This document shows positions 26,250 through 34,835 of a stretch of 64,000 bases of DNA, piece by piece. Position 1 is the first letter of the stretch; every line of letters begins with the position of its first letter. The stretch spans positions 1-64,000 of the forward strand of contig CAVWCW010000019.1 of the NCBI GenBank assembly GCA_963753615.1, given 5' to 3'. Source of the DNA: CAVWCW01 sp963753615. Its GTDB lineage: Bacteria; Pseudomonadota; Gammaproteobacteria; Chromatiales; Chromatiaceae. The translations under genes and the position numbers were made by a program. The notes below the pieces were generated by a model, which was not told where the DNA came from, ran no database searches, and worked only from the letters and a program-made list of their open reading frames with translations.

Positions 26250-27728
26250 ATGAACAAGATAAAGATAGCGGGGGCCGCGGCAGGGGCCCTGCTGGCATCG
26301 TCTATTGCGAATGCCGGCGAAACGGCTGAGTTGGCTGAGATTCGATCGATGGTCGAGCGCATGCAGGCGGATTATGAGCGCCGCATCCAGCAACTGGAGC
26401 AACGGTTGGAAGCCGCGGAACAGGAGGCTGCCGCAGCCGGATCCAAGGCCGCGAAACCCGAACCGGGAACAGCAGACGCGGTCGTGATCAGCGAACCAGC
26501 GCCGAAGCCCCGCCGGAAGCCCGAATCGGGCGCCGTGACCGCCGGCAACGCCTTCAATCCGCAGATTTCCGTGATTCTGGACGGAAATTATTATAACGAC
26601 GGGGTCGATGGCGCGGGCACCGAGCTGGTAGGAGAGGCGTTCCAGCCATCGCATACTCATGGTCACGAGGATGAGGGCGGTGGCCATGCCCACGGAGGTA
26701 TGGGGCAGGGCTTTAATCTCCGTTCGGCCGAGTTGGCTTTCTCCGCAACCGTCGATCCCTATTTCGACGCTACCACTTACATCACAATTGACGGTGACGG
26801 AGACCTCGATCTGGAGGAGGCCTGGTTCCGGACCCGGAATCTCCCCCACGCGTTAACGCTCAAGGGCGGCAAGTTTCTCAGCGATTTCGGCTACATAAAT
26901 AATCAGCATCCCCATCAGTGGGATTTCACCGATCAAAACCTGGCCTATCTCAATTTGCTGGGTCCGCACGGGTTGCAGGACACCGGCGTCCAGCTTTCCT
27001 GGTTGCCTGAAACGCCGTTTTACACGCTGCTGGGTGCCGAGTTGCTGCAGGGAGACCAGGAACGCTTCGGCGCTTTTGTCGACGATGGCGAAGAACGGGA
27101 GGAAACCGGGCTTGGCGACCGTGACGACGGCCCCAGGCTCTGGTCTCTCTACGCCAAGGTCGCGCCGGATCTCGGCTACGACCATGCATTGCAGCTGGGC
27201 GCTTCCTATTTGCACAACGTGCAGCACCAGGAGATCCACGAGCACGACGGCTTCGAGAATGGGTTGGAAGGAGATGCGGATCTCTGGGGACTGGATCTTG
27301 TGTACAGATACGATGGGGGAGGGTCCTACGGACACCGCAGTTTCAAACTGCAATCCGAGTACCTTCGCTCGATCAAGGACCTGAACGCAAAGGGCGGGGA
27401 TCCGGATGAAATCGGTTCCTCACGGAAGTTTACTACCGACGGCTTATATGCTCAGGGCTGGTATGGCATTGCTCCGCGTTGGCAACTGGGGGTGCGCTAC
27501 GACCTGTTCGGCATCACCAACAAGGTCAGCGGCGGCGAGTCGGAAGATTTCGGCTCCTCGGACCGCTGGACCGCCGCGTTGACCTGGACACCGACCGAGT
27601 ACTCGCGGCTTCGTCTCCAGTATGCCCATAACGATATCCTGACCGCCCCCGGGCATCGGGAAAAGTTCGATACCTTGTGGCTGCAGTTCTTGGTTAGTCT
27701 GGGCGCCCACGGCGCACACAAGTTTTAG
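26250..27728 (+). CDS. Outer-membrane metal-uptake porin with coiled-coil and His-rich loop
   Basis: 492 residues from ATG 26250 (AAGGA 6 bases upstream). Signal peptide about 1-22, a coiled coil (about 25-65, VERMQADYERRIQQLEQRLE), then a porin-type barrel with a His/Glu-rich loop SHTHGHEDEGGGHAHGG (about 130-147) and further His pairs (NNQHPHQWDF, HNVQHQEIHEHDGF). The pattern matches proteins in zinc-regulated clusters labelled zinc-regulated outer-membrane receptor, although no TonB plug domain is seen here. It ends 12 bases before the binding-protein gene. The likely job is zinc passage over the outer membrane. Confidence 0.8.
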   Translation: MNKIKIAGAAAGALLASSIANAGETAELAEIRSMVERMQADYERRIQQLEQRLEAAEQEAAAAGSKAAKPEPGTADAVVISEPAPKPRRKPESGAVTAGNAFNPQISVILDGNYYNDGVDGAGTELVGEAFQPSHTHGHEDEGGGHAHGGMGQGFNLRSAELAFSATVDPYFDATTYITIDGDGDLDLEEAWFRTRNLPHALTLKGGKFLSDFGYINNQHPHQWDFTDQNLAYLNLLGPHGLQDTGVQLSWLPETPFYTLLGAELLQGDQERFGAFVDDGEEREETGLGDRDDGPRLWSLYAKVAPDLGYDHALQLGASYLHNVQHQEIHEHDGFENGLEGDADLWGLDLVYRYDGGGSYGHRSFKLQSEYLRSIKDLNAKGGDPDEIGSSRKFTTDGLYAQGWYGIAPRWQLGVRYDLFGITNKVSGGESEDFGSSDRWTAALTWTPTEYSRLRLQYAHNDILTAPGHREKFDTLWLQFLVSLGAHGAHKF

Positions 27729-27740
27729 GGAGGGTTGAGA

Positions 27741-28628
27741 ATGCGTATTGCAAAGCTTGTAGTGACGGTTGCATTGCTGATGCCGTTGCTGGCCCAGGCG
27801 GCTCTCTCGGTAGTAGCCACCAGCTCCAGCACCGGTATGCTGGTGCGGGAAATAGGCGCGGACCAAGTCAATTTGAAGATTCTAGGCCCACCGGACCGGG
27901 ACCTGCACTACCTGCAAGCCCGCCCCAGCATGGTGCGGGCACTGCGGAGCGCCGATTTGGTGATTGCGTTGGGTGCGGAGCTGGAGGGGGGGTGGCTGCC
28001 GGTGGCCATCCAGCAGTCGGCGAACCCGGCCATCCTTCCGGGCCGCGACGGCTACTTCGAGGCGGCGGCGCAAGTAGAGTTGCTCGACACGGGGGGAGCG
28101 GCGGACCGGGCCCTGGGCGACGTCCATCCGGCAGGCAACCCCCATGTCAACATGGACCCGATCCGGATGGGGCAAATCGGCTTGGCCCTGGCGGAAAAAT
28201 TGGTGCAGCTGGATCCTACCCATGCGGCGGACTTTCGATCTCGCGCCGCGGCCTTCGCCGATAAAGCGCGAAACTGGGTTTCTGACTGGAAAAGCAGGGC
28301 TGGGAACCCCCCAGGGGTGGTCGCGTTCCACCGCGATTTGCTGTATCTCTTGGACCGTTTCGATATCCCGCTTTACGGCACCTTGGAACCGGTTCCGGGA
28401 GTGCCCCCAAGCGGCGCCCACATCAAGGATCTGGCCGATCAGCTAAAGGGACAGAGAGGGCTGATTCTGTTCACCAGTTACCAGCCAGCAAGGGGGCCGA
28501 ACAAGCTGGCGGACATTCTCGGTTGGCCCCTGGCTCGACTTCCGTTGGAGCCGCCTTTGCAAGCCGATGGGGAAGCCTACCTCGCGCATCTCGACCGGTG
28601 GCTGGAAGCCATCTTCCCGGCGGAATGA
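27741..28628 (+). CDS. Metal ABC transporter substrate-binding protein (ZnuA-like)
   Basis: 295 residues; ATG 27741 follows GGGAGGG. Signal peptide about 1-21, then cluster A-I fold with metal-ligand histidines at RDLHYLQARPSM, GNPHVNMDP and VVAFHRDLLYLLDRF, and an acidic fourth ligand candidate in KLADILGW. No His-rich loop, unlike E. coli ZnuA. Binds Zn2+ or Mn2+ in the periplasm; zinc is favoured by the His-rich outer-membrane neighbour. Its stop overlaps the start of the ATPase (ATGA). Confidence 0.9.
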   Translation: MRIAKLVVTVALLMPLLAQAALSVVATSSSTGMLVREIGADQVNLKILGPPDRDLHYLQARPSMVRALRSADLVIALGAELEGGWLPVAIQQSANPAILPGRDGYFEAAAQVELLDTGGAADRALGDVHPAGNPHVNMDPIRMGQIGLALAEKLVQLDPTHAADFRSRAAAFADKARNWVSDWKSRAGNPPGVVAFHRDLLYLLDRFDIPLYGTLEPVPGVPPSGAHIKDLADQLKGQRGLILFTSYQPARGPNKLADILGWPLARLPLEPPLQADGEAYLAHLDRWLEAIFPAE

Positions 28629-29191
28629 TGATCACCCGTCTGCTGGAGGCGACCGATCTCGTGGCCGGTTATCGCCGGCCCGTGGTCGGCCCTCTGAGCT
28701 TCCGCATCCAACCCGGAGAAGTGGTAGGTATCTGGGGGGCAAACGGCTGCGGCAAATCCACCCTGTTGAAGGCCCTGGCCGGTTCGGCCCGTCTGTTCGG
28801 AGGCCGCGTGGACAGGCAGCCGGGCCTGACCCTCGCCTGGCAGACCCAGGAGCCGGTGCGGTTGGATGAAATGCCCTTCAGCGGATGGGAATATCTTGGT
28901 TACGGGGAGGCGAACCGGAGTCCGCCGGATCTTCTGAGGAACTGGCTCGATCGCAGGGTCGACAGGCTGAGCGGGGGGCAGTTTCAGTTGCTCGCAGCCT
29001 GGGCGATTCTGGCGACCCGAGCGGACCTGGTGCTGCTCGACGAACCCACCAACAACCTCGATCCGGAGGGGGAGACGTTGCTGGCGGACATGCTGCGCTC
29101 GGAACAGGGGCATAGAGCCGTGCTCCTGGTGAGTCACGAGCGGTCTTTCCTGCAACAGGCCTGCAATCGCGTGCTGGAGATCACCCCATGA
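28625..29191 (+). CDS. Metal ABC transporter ATP-binding protein (ZnuC-like)
   Basis: 188 residues, short for an ABC ATPase. Walker A GANGCGKST (about 38), Q-loop in LAWQTQEPVRL, signature LSGGQFQLLAAWAIL, Walker B LVLLDEPTNNLD and switch His in LLVSHERSF are all present. ATG at 28625 is followed directly by a second ATG at 28628; either could be used. Overlaps both neighbours by 4 bases, a tightly coupled operon. Confidence 0.9.
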   Translation: MMITRLLEATDLVAGYRRPVVGPLSFRIQPGEVVGIWGANGCGKSTLLKALAGSARLFGGRVDRQPGLTLAWQTQEPVRLDEMPFSGWEYLGYGEANRSPPDLLRNWLDRRVDRLSGGQFQLLAAWAILATRADLVLLDEPTNNLDPEGETLLADMLRSEQGHRAVLLVSHERSFLQQACNRVLEITP

Positions 29192-30006
29192 ACTGGGAAC
29201 TGCTGGCCGATCCCCTATTCCGGCTCCCATTTGTCGCCGGGCTGCTGGTGGCCTTGGTGCTTCCGCTGGTAGGGGTCCTGCTGCGCCTGCGCGATGAATG
29301 GCTGGCCGCCCTGGGTCTGGCGCACCTGGCTGGGTCCGGGGGACTGGTGGGAATGGCATTAGGCCTGCCGGCGGTCGCCGGCGCCTTGTTCGGTGCCTGC
29401 ATGGGCGCGTTGTTCAAAACGTTTGGCCGGTTTCGGGGCAATACCGCCTATGCCCTGATGATTCTTCTGGGTTGGTCCTTGACCTTGCTGGTGGCCGCCA
29501 ACACGGCGCTCGGCAGTGTAATGGGGCATGCGCTGGTGGAAGGCCAGTTGTATTTTTCCGGTTGGCCGCAGTTGCTTGCGGCCATCGGTCTCGGGTTGCT
29601 GGCGCTGTTGGGCATACCCTGGCTGATGCCGAGACTGATACGCGCCCGGCTGTTGCTCGGGAGTCGTCTCGCGAATGGTCGTGTTGCCTGGCACTGGCAC
29701 CTCGCCTTCGACCTGTTGGTCGCCATCGCCATGGCGGTAGGCACCGGTACACTGGGATTGATGGGCGCCTTCGGGCTGGTATTCGTGCCGCCCTGGCTGG
29801 CATTTCGGTTGGCGGGCAACTGGCGGTGGACCTTGGCGCTAAGTCTCGGCATCGGCCTGGGGGCCTATCTTGGCGCATTCGTATCGGCCTTGCTGTTGGA
29901 TCAGCCCTTTGGCCCCATGCTGGTGGCCATGCTCCTGCTTCTCTCCTTTGCCTTCTTGGCTGGCGGAAGGCTGACCGATGCGCGACAGGGGAGAGCGGAT
30001 GGCTGA
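29188..30006 (+). CDS. Metal ABC transporter permease (ZnuB-like)
   Basis: 272 residues with about eight membrane segments, starting MNWELLADPLFRLPFVAGLL in an ATGA overlap with the ATPase stop. The ABC-3 family pattern is seen in LRLRDEWLAALGLAHLAGSGGLVGMALG (given as positions 31-58) and GTGTLGLMGAFGLVFVPPWLAF. It completes a binding protein-ATPase-permease set for Zn2+ or Mn2+ uptake. Confidence 0.9.
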   Translation: MNWELLADPLFRLPFVAGLLVALVLPLVGVLLRLRDEWLAALGLAHLAGSGGLVGMALGLPAVAGALFGACMGALFKTFGRFRGNTAYALMILLGWSLTLLVAANTALGSVMGHALVEGQLYFSGWPQLLAAIGLGLLALLGIPWLMPRLIRARLLLGSRLANGRVAWHWHLAFDLLVAIAMAVGTGTLGLMGAFGLVFVPPWLAFRLAGNWRWTLALSLGIGLGAYLGAFVSALLLDQPFGPMLVAMLLLLSFAFLAGGRLTDARQGRADG

Positions 30007-30690
30007 TCAGTGGCGGACGCTTGCAAATCCACCGAGATCACTCCTACCCCGGCGATGAAATCCGCTTCCGGTTCGAAGCGATTCAGCCGTCTACGGCCGG
30101 CTATCGTCCGTGATCTTTTTGCCGACGCAACCGTCTTCTCCGGGGCCGGAGGAGATTCGAGAAATGCCCCACCTCGCTTTTCTCCGTACCGAGCGATAAC
30201 CTCGGATAGTGGCCATGAGCGAACAGTGTCTTCGGTCCGATCACAGGTGGGACAGCATGAAAACAATGAATCTGCTCTTTCCGGCGATCCTCGGAGCCGA
30301 GGGCGGGGCTGCCGATTCGGCTCACATCTCACTCAGCGCCGGTTCCGGCAATGAGTTGGGAAGAATGACGCGGAAATCCTACGATTTGCGTTATGCAGGG
30401 GCGTTCGTTACCCAGGGCTCGTAAAGCGGAATCAGGGTGCCCTTCACAACCGGAGACTAAGCCGGGGACTACCACGAATGGACCCTGTTTCTCCCATCTC
30501 ATGGGGAGTTTTCCGTCGGATACGCGAGCTCCAGGGGTGCGTTCACTTCCAGGATTCCGGAGGCCCCGTTCGTCTCCCTAGCCGAGTCGACGGCAGGAGT
30601 AGACGGTCGATTCGGTCGGCCCCGGTCCGTGACAATGGAGTTCGCCCACTGGCGCCAGGTTGCCAAGCAAAGCTGGTCCCGCTCAATCAA
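30007..30690. other. Gene-poor stretch with a possible decayed gene at 30257-30424
   Basis: One frame starting ATG 30257 reads KTMNLLFPAILGAEGGAADS and HISLSAGSGNELG before ending at 30424. It has the look of a decayed start of an exported protein (the hydrophobic start is too short for a signal peptide), but I cannot name a family. Nothing else supported here. Confidence 0.3.
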
Positions 30691-31575
30691 TCACCGGCCC
30701 CGTTGCGATAACGCCTCAACCAGGTACTCGATGAAGAGCCTCGCCTTGGCCGGTACGTGCTGCCGGGACGGGTAGAGGGCGAAAAGCGCAAGCGGTGAAC
30801 GCTCCCACCCCTCCAGCACCCGGACCAGGCGTCCGTCGCGGAGGGCCTGCTCGACGATGAAATCGGGCAGCAAGGTGATTCCCAGCCCCTGCATCGCCGC
30901 CTCGGCCAATACGTCACCGTTGTTGCTGCAAAACACCCCTTTTACCAGAATGGTTTGGTCGCCGTCTTTTCCGCCGAAGGTCCACTCCTCCCGTTCGGAA
31001 ATGAGGCTGTAGTGGAGGCAGTCGTGCTGCAGCAGGTCGTCGGGTATTCGCGGGGTACCGCGCCGCGCTAGATAGTCGGGAGACGCAGAAAAGTATCTGG
31101 GTACCGATGCGATCGGCCGCGCCACCAGGGACGAGTCGCTGGGATAGGCAATACGCAGCGCAAGATCGAAACCCTCGCCAACAATATCCGTTTCTCGGTC
31201 CTCCAGCTTCAGGGTGACCCGGAGCTTGGGATACAGGATCGCGAAGCGCGCCACCAGGGGGGCGAGCCGGCGCTGGCCGAACGACATCGGTGCGACGATC
31301 CGGAGTTCGCCCATGGGTTGGCGGGTCACCTCTCCGAGTAGCCCCTCGACGGCTCGAAGGTCGCCCAGCAGCTTTCGGACTTCGCCGAAGTAAAGCTCAC
31401 CTGCCTCGGTCAACTGCATCTTGCGGGTGGTCCTTTGCAGCAGCCGGACACCCAGCCGCTGCTCGAGGGCCTTGATCCGGCGGCTCACGGCACCCGGCGT
31501 GGAGTCCAGCCGCTTTGCCGCCGCGCTGAAACCCTGCTCTTCGACCACCACCACAAACACTTCAAGTTCGTCCAT
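30691..31575 (-). CDS. LysR-family transcriptional regulator
   Basis: 294 residues: N-terminal winged HTH (1-60, FSAAAKRLDSTPGAVSRRIK and LEQRLGVRLLQRTTRKMQLT) and a substrate-binding effector domain (about 88-290, GELRIVAPMSFGQRRLAPLV). Divergent from the pirin gene at 31752, an arrangement commonly seen for LysR/pirin pairs, so it probably controls that gene. The 176-base interval contains AT-rich sequence but no clear T-N11-A site that I can single out. Confidence 0.94.
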   Translation of the reverse strand: MDELEVFVVVVEEQGFSAAAKRLDSTPGAVSRRIKALEQRLGVRLLQRTTRKMQLTEAGELYFGEVRKLLGDLRAVEGLLGEVTRQPMGELRIVAPMSFGQRRLAPLVARFAILYPKLRVTLKLEDRETDIVGEGFDLALRIAYPSDSSLVARPIASVPRYFSASPDYLARRGTPRIPDDLLQHDCLHYSLISEREEWTFGGKDGDQTILVKGVFCSNNGDVLAEAAMQGLGITLLPDFIVEQALRDGRLVRVLEGWERSPLALFALYPSRQHVPAKARLFIEYLVEALSQRGR

Positions 31576-31751
31576 AGAGATTCCTGCATGCCACCGAATT
31601 TATTGTCAAAGCGCGTGAACCGGAATTGGCGCACCGATCACCCAGACTCATCTTTGCGCTGGCCGCAAAGATCCATTGATTGAAAGAGTATTTATTTTGG
31701 CTCAGCAGTTTACTAGGTTATTACTATCCATTGAATCACGGGGAACCGAAT

Positions 31752-32450
31752 ATGAACGCACTGCGACGGGCAGAAGAACGCGGCCACGCCGATCATGGCT
31801 GGCTTAACAGCTATCACACCTTCTCGTTCGGTGGTTATTACGACCCTAGCCACATGGGGTTTGCGAATCTGCGGGTGATCAATGACGACACCGTGGCTCC
31901 TGGGTCGGGATTCGGCAGCCATGGCCACAGCGACATGGAGATTATCAGCTACGTGCTCGACGGCGCCCTGGAACACAAGGACAGCATGGGCAACGGTTCA
32001 GTGATTCGCCCGGGCGATGTTCAGCGCATGAGTGCCGGTACCGGGGTCACCCACAGCGAGTACAACCCTTCGCCGGATGAGCCCGTTCATTTTCTGCAGA
32101 TCTGGCTGCAACCGAACGTATTGGGAGTGGAGCCCGGCTACTTGCAGAAGCACTTCTCGCCCGAGGATCGGCGTGGCCGCCTCGTGCTGCTGGTTTCGCC
32201 TGACGGTCGTGACGGATCGATCTCGTCGTATCAGGACGGCCTGCTTTACGGCACCCTACTGGGTGCGCAGGAGCGCCTGGAGCATCGATTAGAAGCGGGC
32301 AGACGCGCCTATGTGCATGTCGCGCGGGGCAGGGCGAAGGTGAATGGCGAGACCCTCAACGGCGGCGACGGGGTGGCAATCGAGAACCAGCAGCGACTCA
32401 ACTTCGAAGCCGGAACCCCGGCTGAGATCCTGGTTTTCGACCTGCCTTAG
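31752..32450 (+). CDS. Pirin family protein (YhhW-like)
   Basis: 232 residues from ATG 31752; the frame is open to 31680, but MNALRRAEERGHADHGWLNS is the family start. Bicupin with the metal-binding cluster in FGSHGHSDMEIISYVLDG and QRMSAGTGVTHSEYN, and YLQKHFSPEDRRG further on. E. coli YhhW has quercetinase activity in vitro; the natural substrate is unknown. Cytoplasmic. Divergent from the LysR gene. Confidence 0.92.
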   Translation: MNALRRAEERGHADHGWLNSYHTFSFGGYYDPSHMGFANLRVINDDTVAPGSGFGSHGHSDMEIISYVLDGALEHKDSMGNGSVIRPGDVQRMSAGTGVTHSEYNPSPDEPVHFLQIWLQPNVLGVEPGYLQKHFSPEDRRGRLVLLVSPDGRDGSISSYQDGLLYGTLLGAQERLEHRLEAGRRAYVHVARGRAKVNGETLNGGDGVAIENQQRLNFEAGTPAEILVFDLP

Positions 32451-32565
32451 CGCTTCTGATTCGCCGGTCGAACCGATATAGACAACTCGAGAGCATGCAG
32501 CCGACAGGGCCAGCCGCCTGTCCGACGTGTAACAGCTAGTTCAACCGAGACACAGGAGCGAGACA

Positions 32566-33216
32566 ATGGGTCAAAGAAAGGTTTTCGATTTTCCGGGCGA
32601 CGAAATCGACGTTCATTGGGACGAACGGCTGTGTATCCACATCGGGGAGTGCGGGCAGTCGGACGGCGACCTGTTTGTTGGCGGGCGCGACCCCTGGTGC
32701 CTGCCCGACAGCGCCAGCACAGAGGTAGTTGCCGAAGTGTGCGAGCGGTGCCCCAGCGGCGCCCTTACCTACAGAAGCAAATCAGGTGACCGGGAGCATG
32801 CGAGCGGAAAGAATTCGGTCCAAGTCACCTACAACGGCCCACTTTACGTGAAGGGCGATCTGGAGATCGAGGGTGCGCCGGATGACATGCCTGGCGTCCG
32901 CTATCGAGCCGCATTTTGCCGATGCGGGCGGTCGCAGAATAAGCCGTTCTGTGATAACAGCCATCTCAAGGCCGGATTCGAGGATTATGGCGCGATCGGC
33001 GAGAAGGGCGCCGGTGTGGGATCGGCAACGGGAAAGCTGCAAATCAAGCCGCTGCAAGACGGTCCACTCCTTCTATCCGGCGGCGTCATCTTGATCGCTG
33101 GCAGTGGCCGTTTGGCTTGGCGCGGCGACAAGGTGGCGCTGTGCCGTTGCGGAGAATCCAAGAACAAGCCCTTTTGTGATGGATCCCATCAGGCGGCAGG
33201 ATTCCGCAGCGATTGA
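32566..33216 (+). CDS. Fe-S protein: (4Fe-4S)-mono-cluster domain plus two CDGSH zinc fingers
   Basis: 216 residues. N-terminal Fer4_19-type domain (about 1-70; CIHIGEC, CERCPSGAL). Two CDGSH motifs follow: FCRCGRSQNKPFCDNSH (about 122-138) and LCRCGESKNKPFCDGSH (about 191-207), each C-x-C plus C...H as needed for a 2Fe-2S cluster. AGGAGCGAG precedes ATG 32566. Function unknown; redox or iron-sulfur handling is inferred. Stands alone after the pirin gene, possibly cotranscribed (115-base gap). Confidence 0.9.
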   Translation: MGQRKVFDFPGDEIDVHWDERLCIHIGECGQSDGDLFVGGRDPWCLPDSASTEVVAEVCERCPSGALTYRSKSGDREHASGKNSVQVTYNGPLYVKGDLEIEGAPDDMPGVRYRAAFCRCGRSQNKPFCDNSHLKAGFEDYGAIGEKGAGVGSATGKLQIKPLQDGPLLLSGGVILIAGSGRLAWRGDKVALCRCGESKNKPFCDGSHQAAGFRSD

Positions 33217-33403
33217 CCCTTGCTGCCATCCGGCTTTTGTCCCCGAGGTTGGCTGCCGAAAGCCGGGTCACAGTCGCGTTGCAAGGGGGTGCGAAGATTG
33301 GCCAGTTGGCACCGGGCATGCCATGCGGCCGAGCAATTGGCCAGACAGTTAGCCTGCCGAAGCCGCCAAAAACCCGGGGGACAAGGAAAGCGCCGGATCG
33401 TGT

Positions 33404-33910
33404 TCAGGTTCCTAATGCATGGATCGTCCAGCCTATACCGCTAACCTCCGCTTCCGGGTGGCGGCGGGTAACCAGTTGTTCTACCTCTCTGACGCGGTTT
33501 CTGTCCACGTCTACCATGAGCAGGATCTCGCCGTGTTTGAAAGGAACCTGCAAGTCACCGAGGTGGGTATGAGGCAAACTGGCGGCGAAATGATTTCCGA
33601 CCAGGAAGGTCGCTATCATGACGGCTATCGCCGCGATGGCCCCGATTACCCAAGCATTGAACGTAGCTAGCACCAGTCCCAACGTGGCGATCCCGAACAG
33701 GATCAGATCGCCTCTCCAGAAGAAGTTCTCCAGGGCCCAGACGCGATCCTGGCGTTGCGGCAGTGTTGCCGCCGGGAGATCGGAGATGTCCACGCCGGGT
33801 TTGGCCACTGCGTGTATCTGTGTCCTCTCTATTCCAGCTGCTTCCAGTTCATTGACGATGCTTCGGGCATGCATTCGGTTCGGAACGGCGAAGTAAATTC
33901 TCCGCAACAT
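33404..33910 (-). CDS. Two-TM stress-type membrane protein
   Basis: 168 residues from ATG 33910, which has AGGAGG 8 bases upstream. The start RRIYFAVPNRMHARSIVNEL and the later IHAVAKPGVDISDLP resemble proteins annotated as hypothetical or DUF1269-like. Two adjacent membrane segments at about 77-115 (LILFGIATLGLVLATF, VIGAIAAIAVMIATFLVG), then a soluble C-terminal part with a ferredoxin-like feel (HGEILLMVDVDRNRVREVE). The frame stays open upstream through an IS1595 relic, which is not part of the gene. Confidence 0.75.
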   Translation of the reverse strand: MLRRIYFAVPNRMHARSIVNELEAAGIERTQIHAVAKPGVDISDLPAATLPQRQDRVWALENFFWRGDLILFGIATLGLVLATFNAWVIGAIAAIAVMIATFLVGNHFAASLPHTHLGDLQVPFKHGEILLMVDVDRNRVREVEQLVTRRHPEAEVSGIGWTIHALGT

Positions 33911-34072
33911 GGGGACCTCCTTGACCGGGGCTCGGTCGCTATCCGCCTCGACGGTGCGCGCAACGGAATTGCGCTGACCGCAAAACCTAGTAAAATACTT
34001 GGTTATAACAAAGCTTGGCTCAGGACCGCTCCATTTACAAGTTGGCTTTCCCATCGGAATATTCCGGTTGTG

Positions 34073-34286
34073 GGCTCCGAAGCCCCCTTGTCGGCCGCGA
34101 TTACATTGGTAGAGCACAGGCTCAGTGATTTCGCAGTACCCGGTGTGCCCGCACGCTGGGCATACGAACCCCAGGGGCCAACGCCACCCAACCAGCGCCT
34201 CACGCCATTGCGCCTCGGTGCGGTAGCGTTGGAGAAACTCCGGCAAACTCAGCCCTGATTCGAAACTGAACCTGATTTTTCGCCAT
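34073..34286 (-). pseudogene. IS1595-family transposase 5' relic (copy 2)
   Basis: Starts at ATG 34286 with MAKNQVQF, shifts frame by one base after about eight codons, and carries on LSLPEFLQRYRTEAQWREAL, VGWRWPLGFVCPACGHTGYC before degenerating. The zinc-ribbon CPACG pair is kept, unlike copy 1. The DDE/DDNK catalytic part is missing. Sits immediately upstream of the membrane-protein gene, so it may have replaced that gene's promoter. Confidence 0.75.
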
Positions 34287-34835
34287 GGCGACCTCCTCGT
34301 TGCTGCCTAGGTCCAGCATATTCCAGGGGGTGGCGCGGAAGCTGAGCCACAGGGGTAATCAGGAAATGAATCGGGTTCCATTGGCTCCGGGTGTGCTGAT
34401 CTCGGTGGAGCGACCAATGCGTATTTTAACCTATTGAAATTAATTACTTTTTGTACAATTCGGGTCATCGGTTACTCCCGCGGCCTGCGGGGTCGCAGTG
34501 CAAGACCATCCTCACGGGCGACGACGATCACGACGGCCGACGCACTTGGATGAGTGCGGCTTGATCGGTACCAGGCTGCCCGAGCACCGGCAGGTGTCTG
34601 AACCAAGGTCTGGCTGAGTTTCGGGCGCGTCGTGTCATTGGTATCTCGGTCACACTCTCGGCACGGTATCCGGCCGGATGCGTGGTTTTCCGCAATAATT
34701 CGAATATCCGTATTTCTTGAGCGAAGCGTTGTCACGCAAGGATGGCGCGGTGGGGGACGCCGGCGCCTCGGCGCTGTCCCATCCACCGCAAATGAAAGTG
34801 GGTCGTTTGACTTGTGGGAAACAGATCATGGCGGG
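34287..34835. other. Upstream region of the diguanylate cyclase
   Basis: No gene supported. A sharply AT-rich patch at about 34421-34465 contains TTGAAA and TACAAT but with only 14 bases between them, so a sigma70 promoter is possible but unproven. The frame of the cyclase stays open back to 34632 without a ribosome site. Confidence 0.35.

Noticed and set aside
33404..34246. Single 280-residue membrane protein including a zinc ribbon
   Set aside because: The first 58 residues are the IS1595 relic and the next 54 are non-conserved; the real gene has its own AGGAGG and ATG at 33910.
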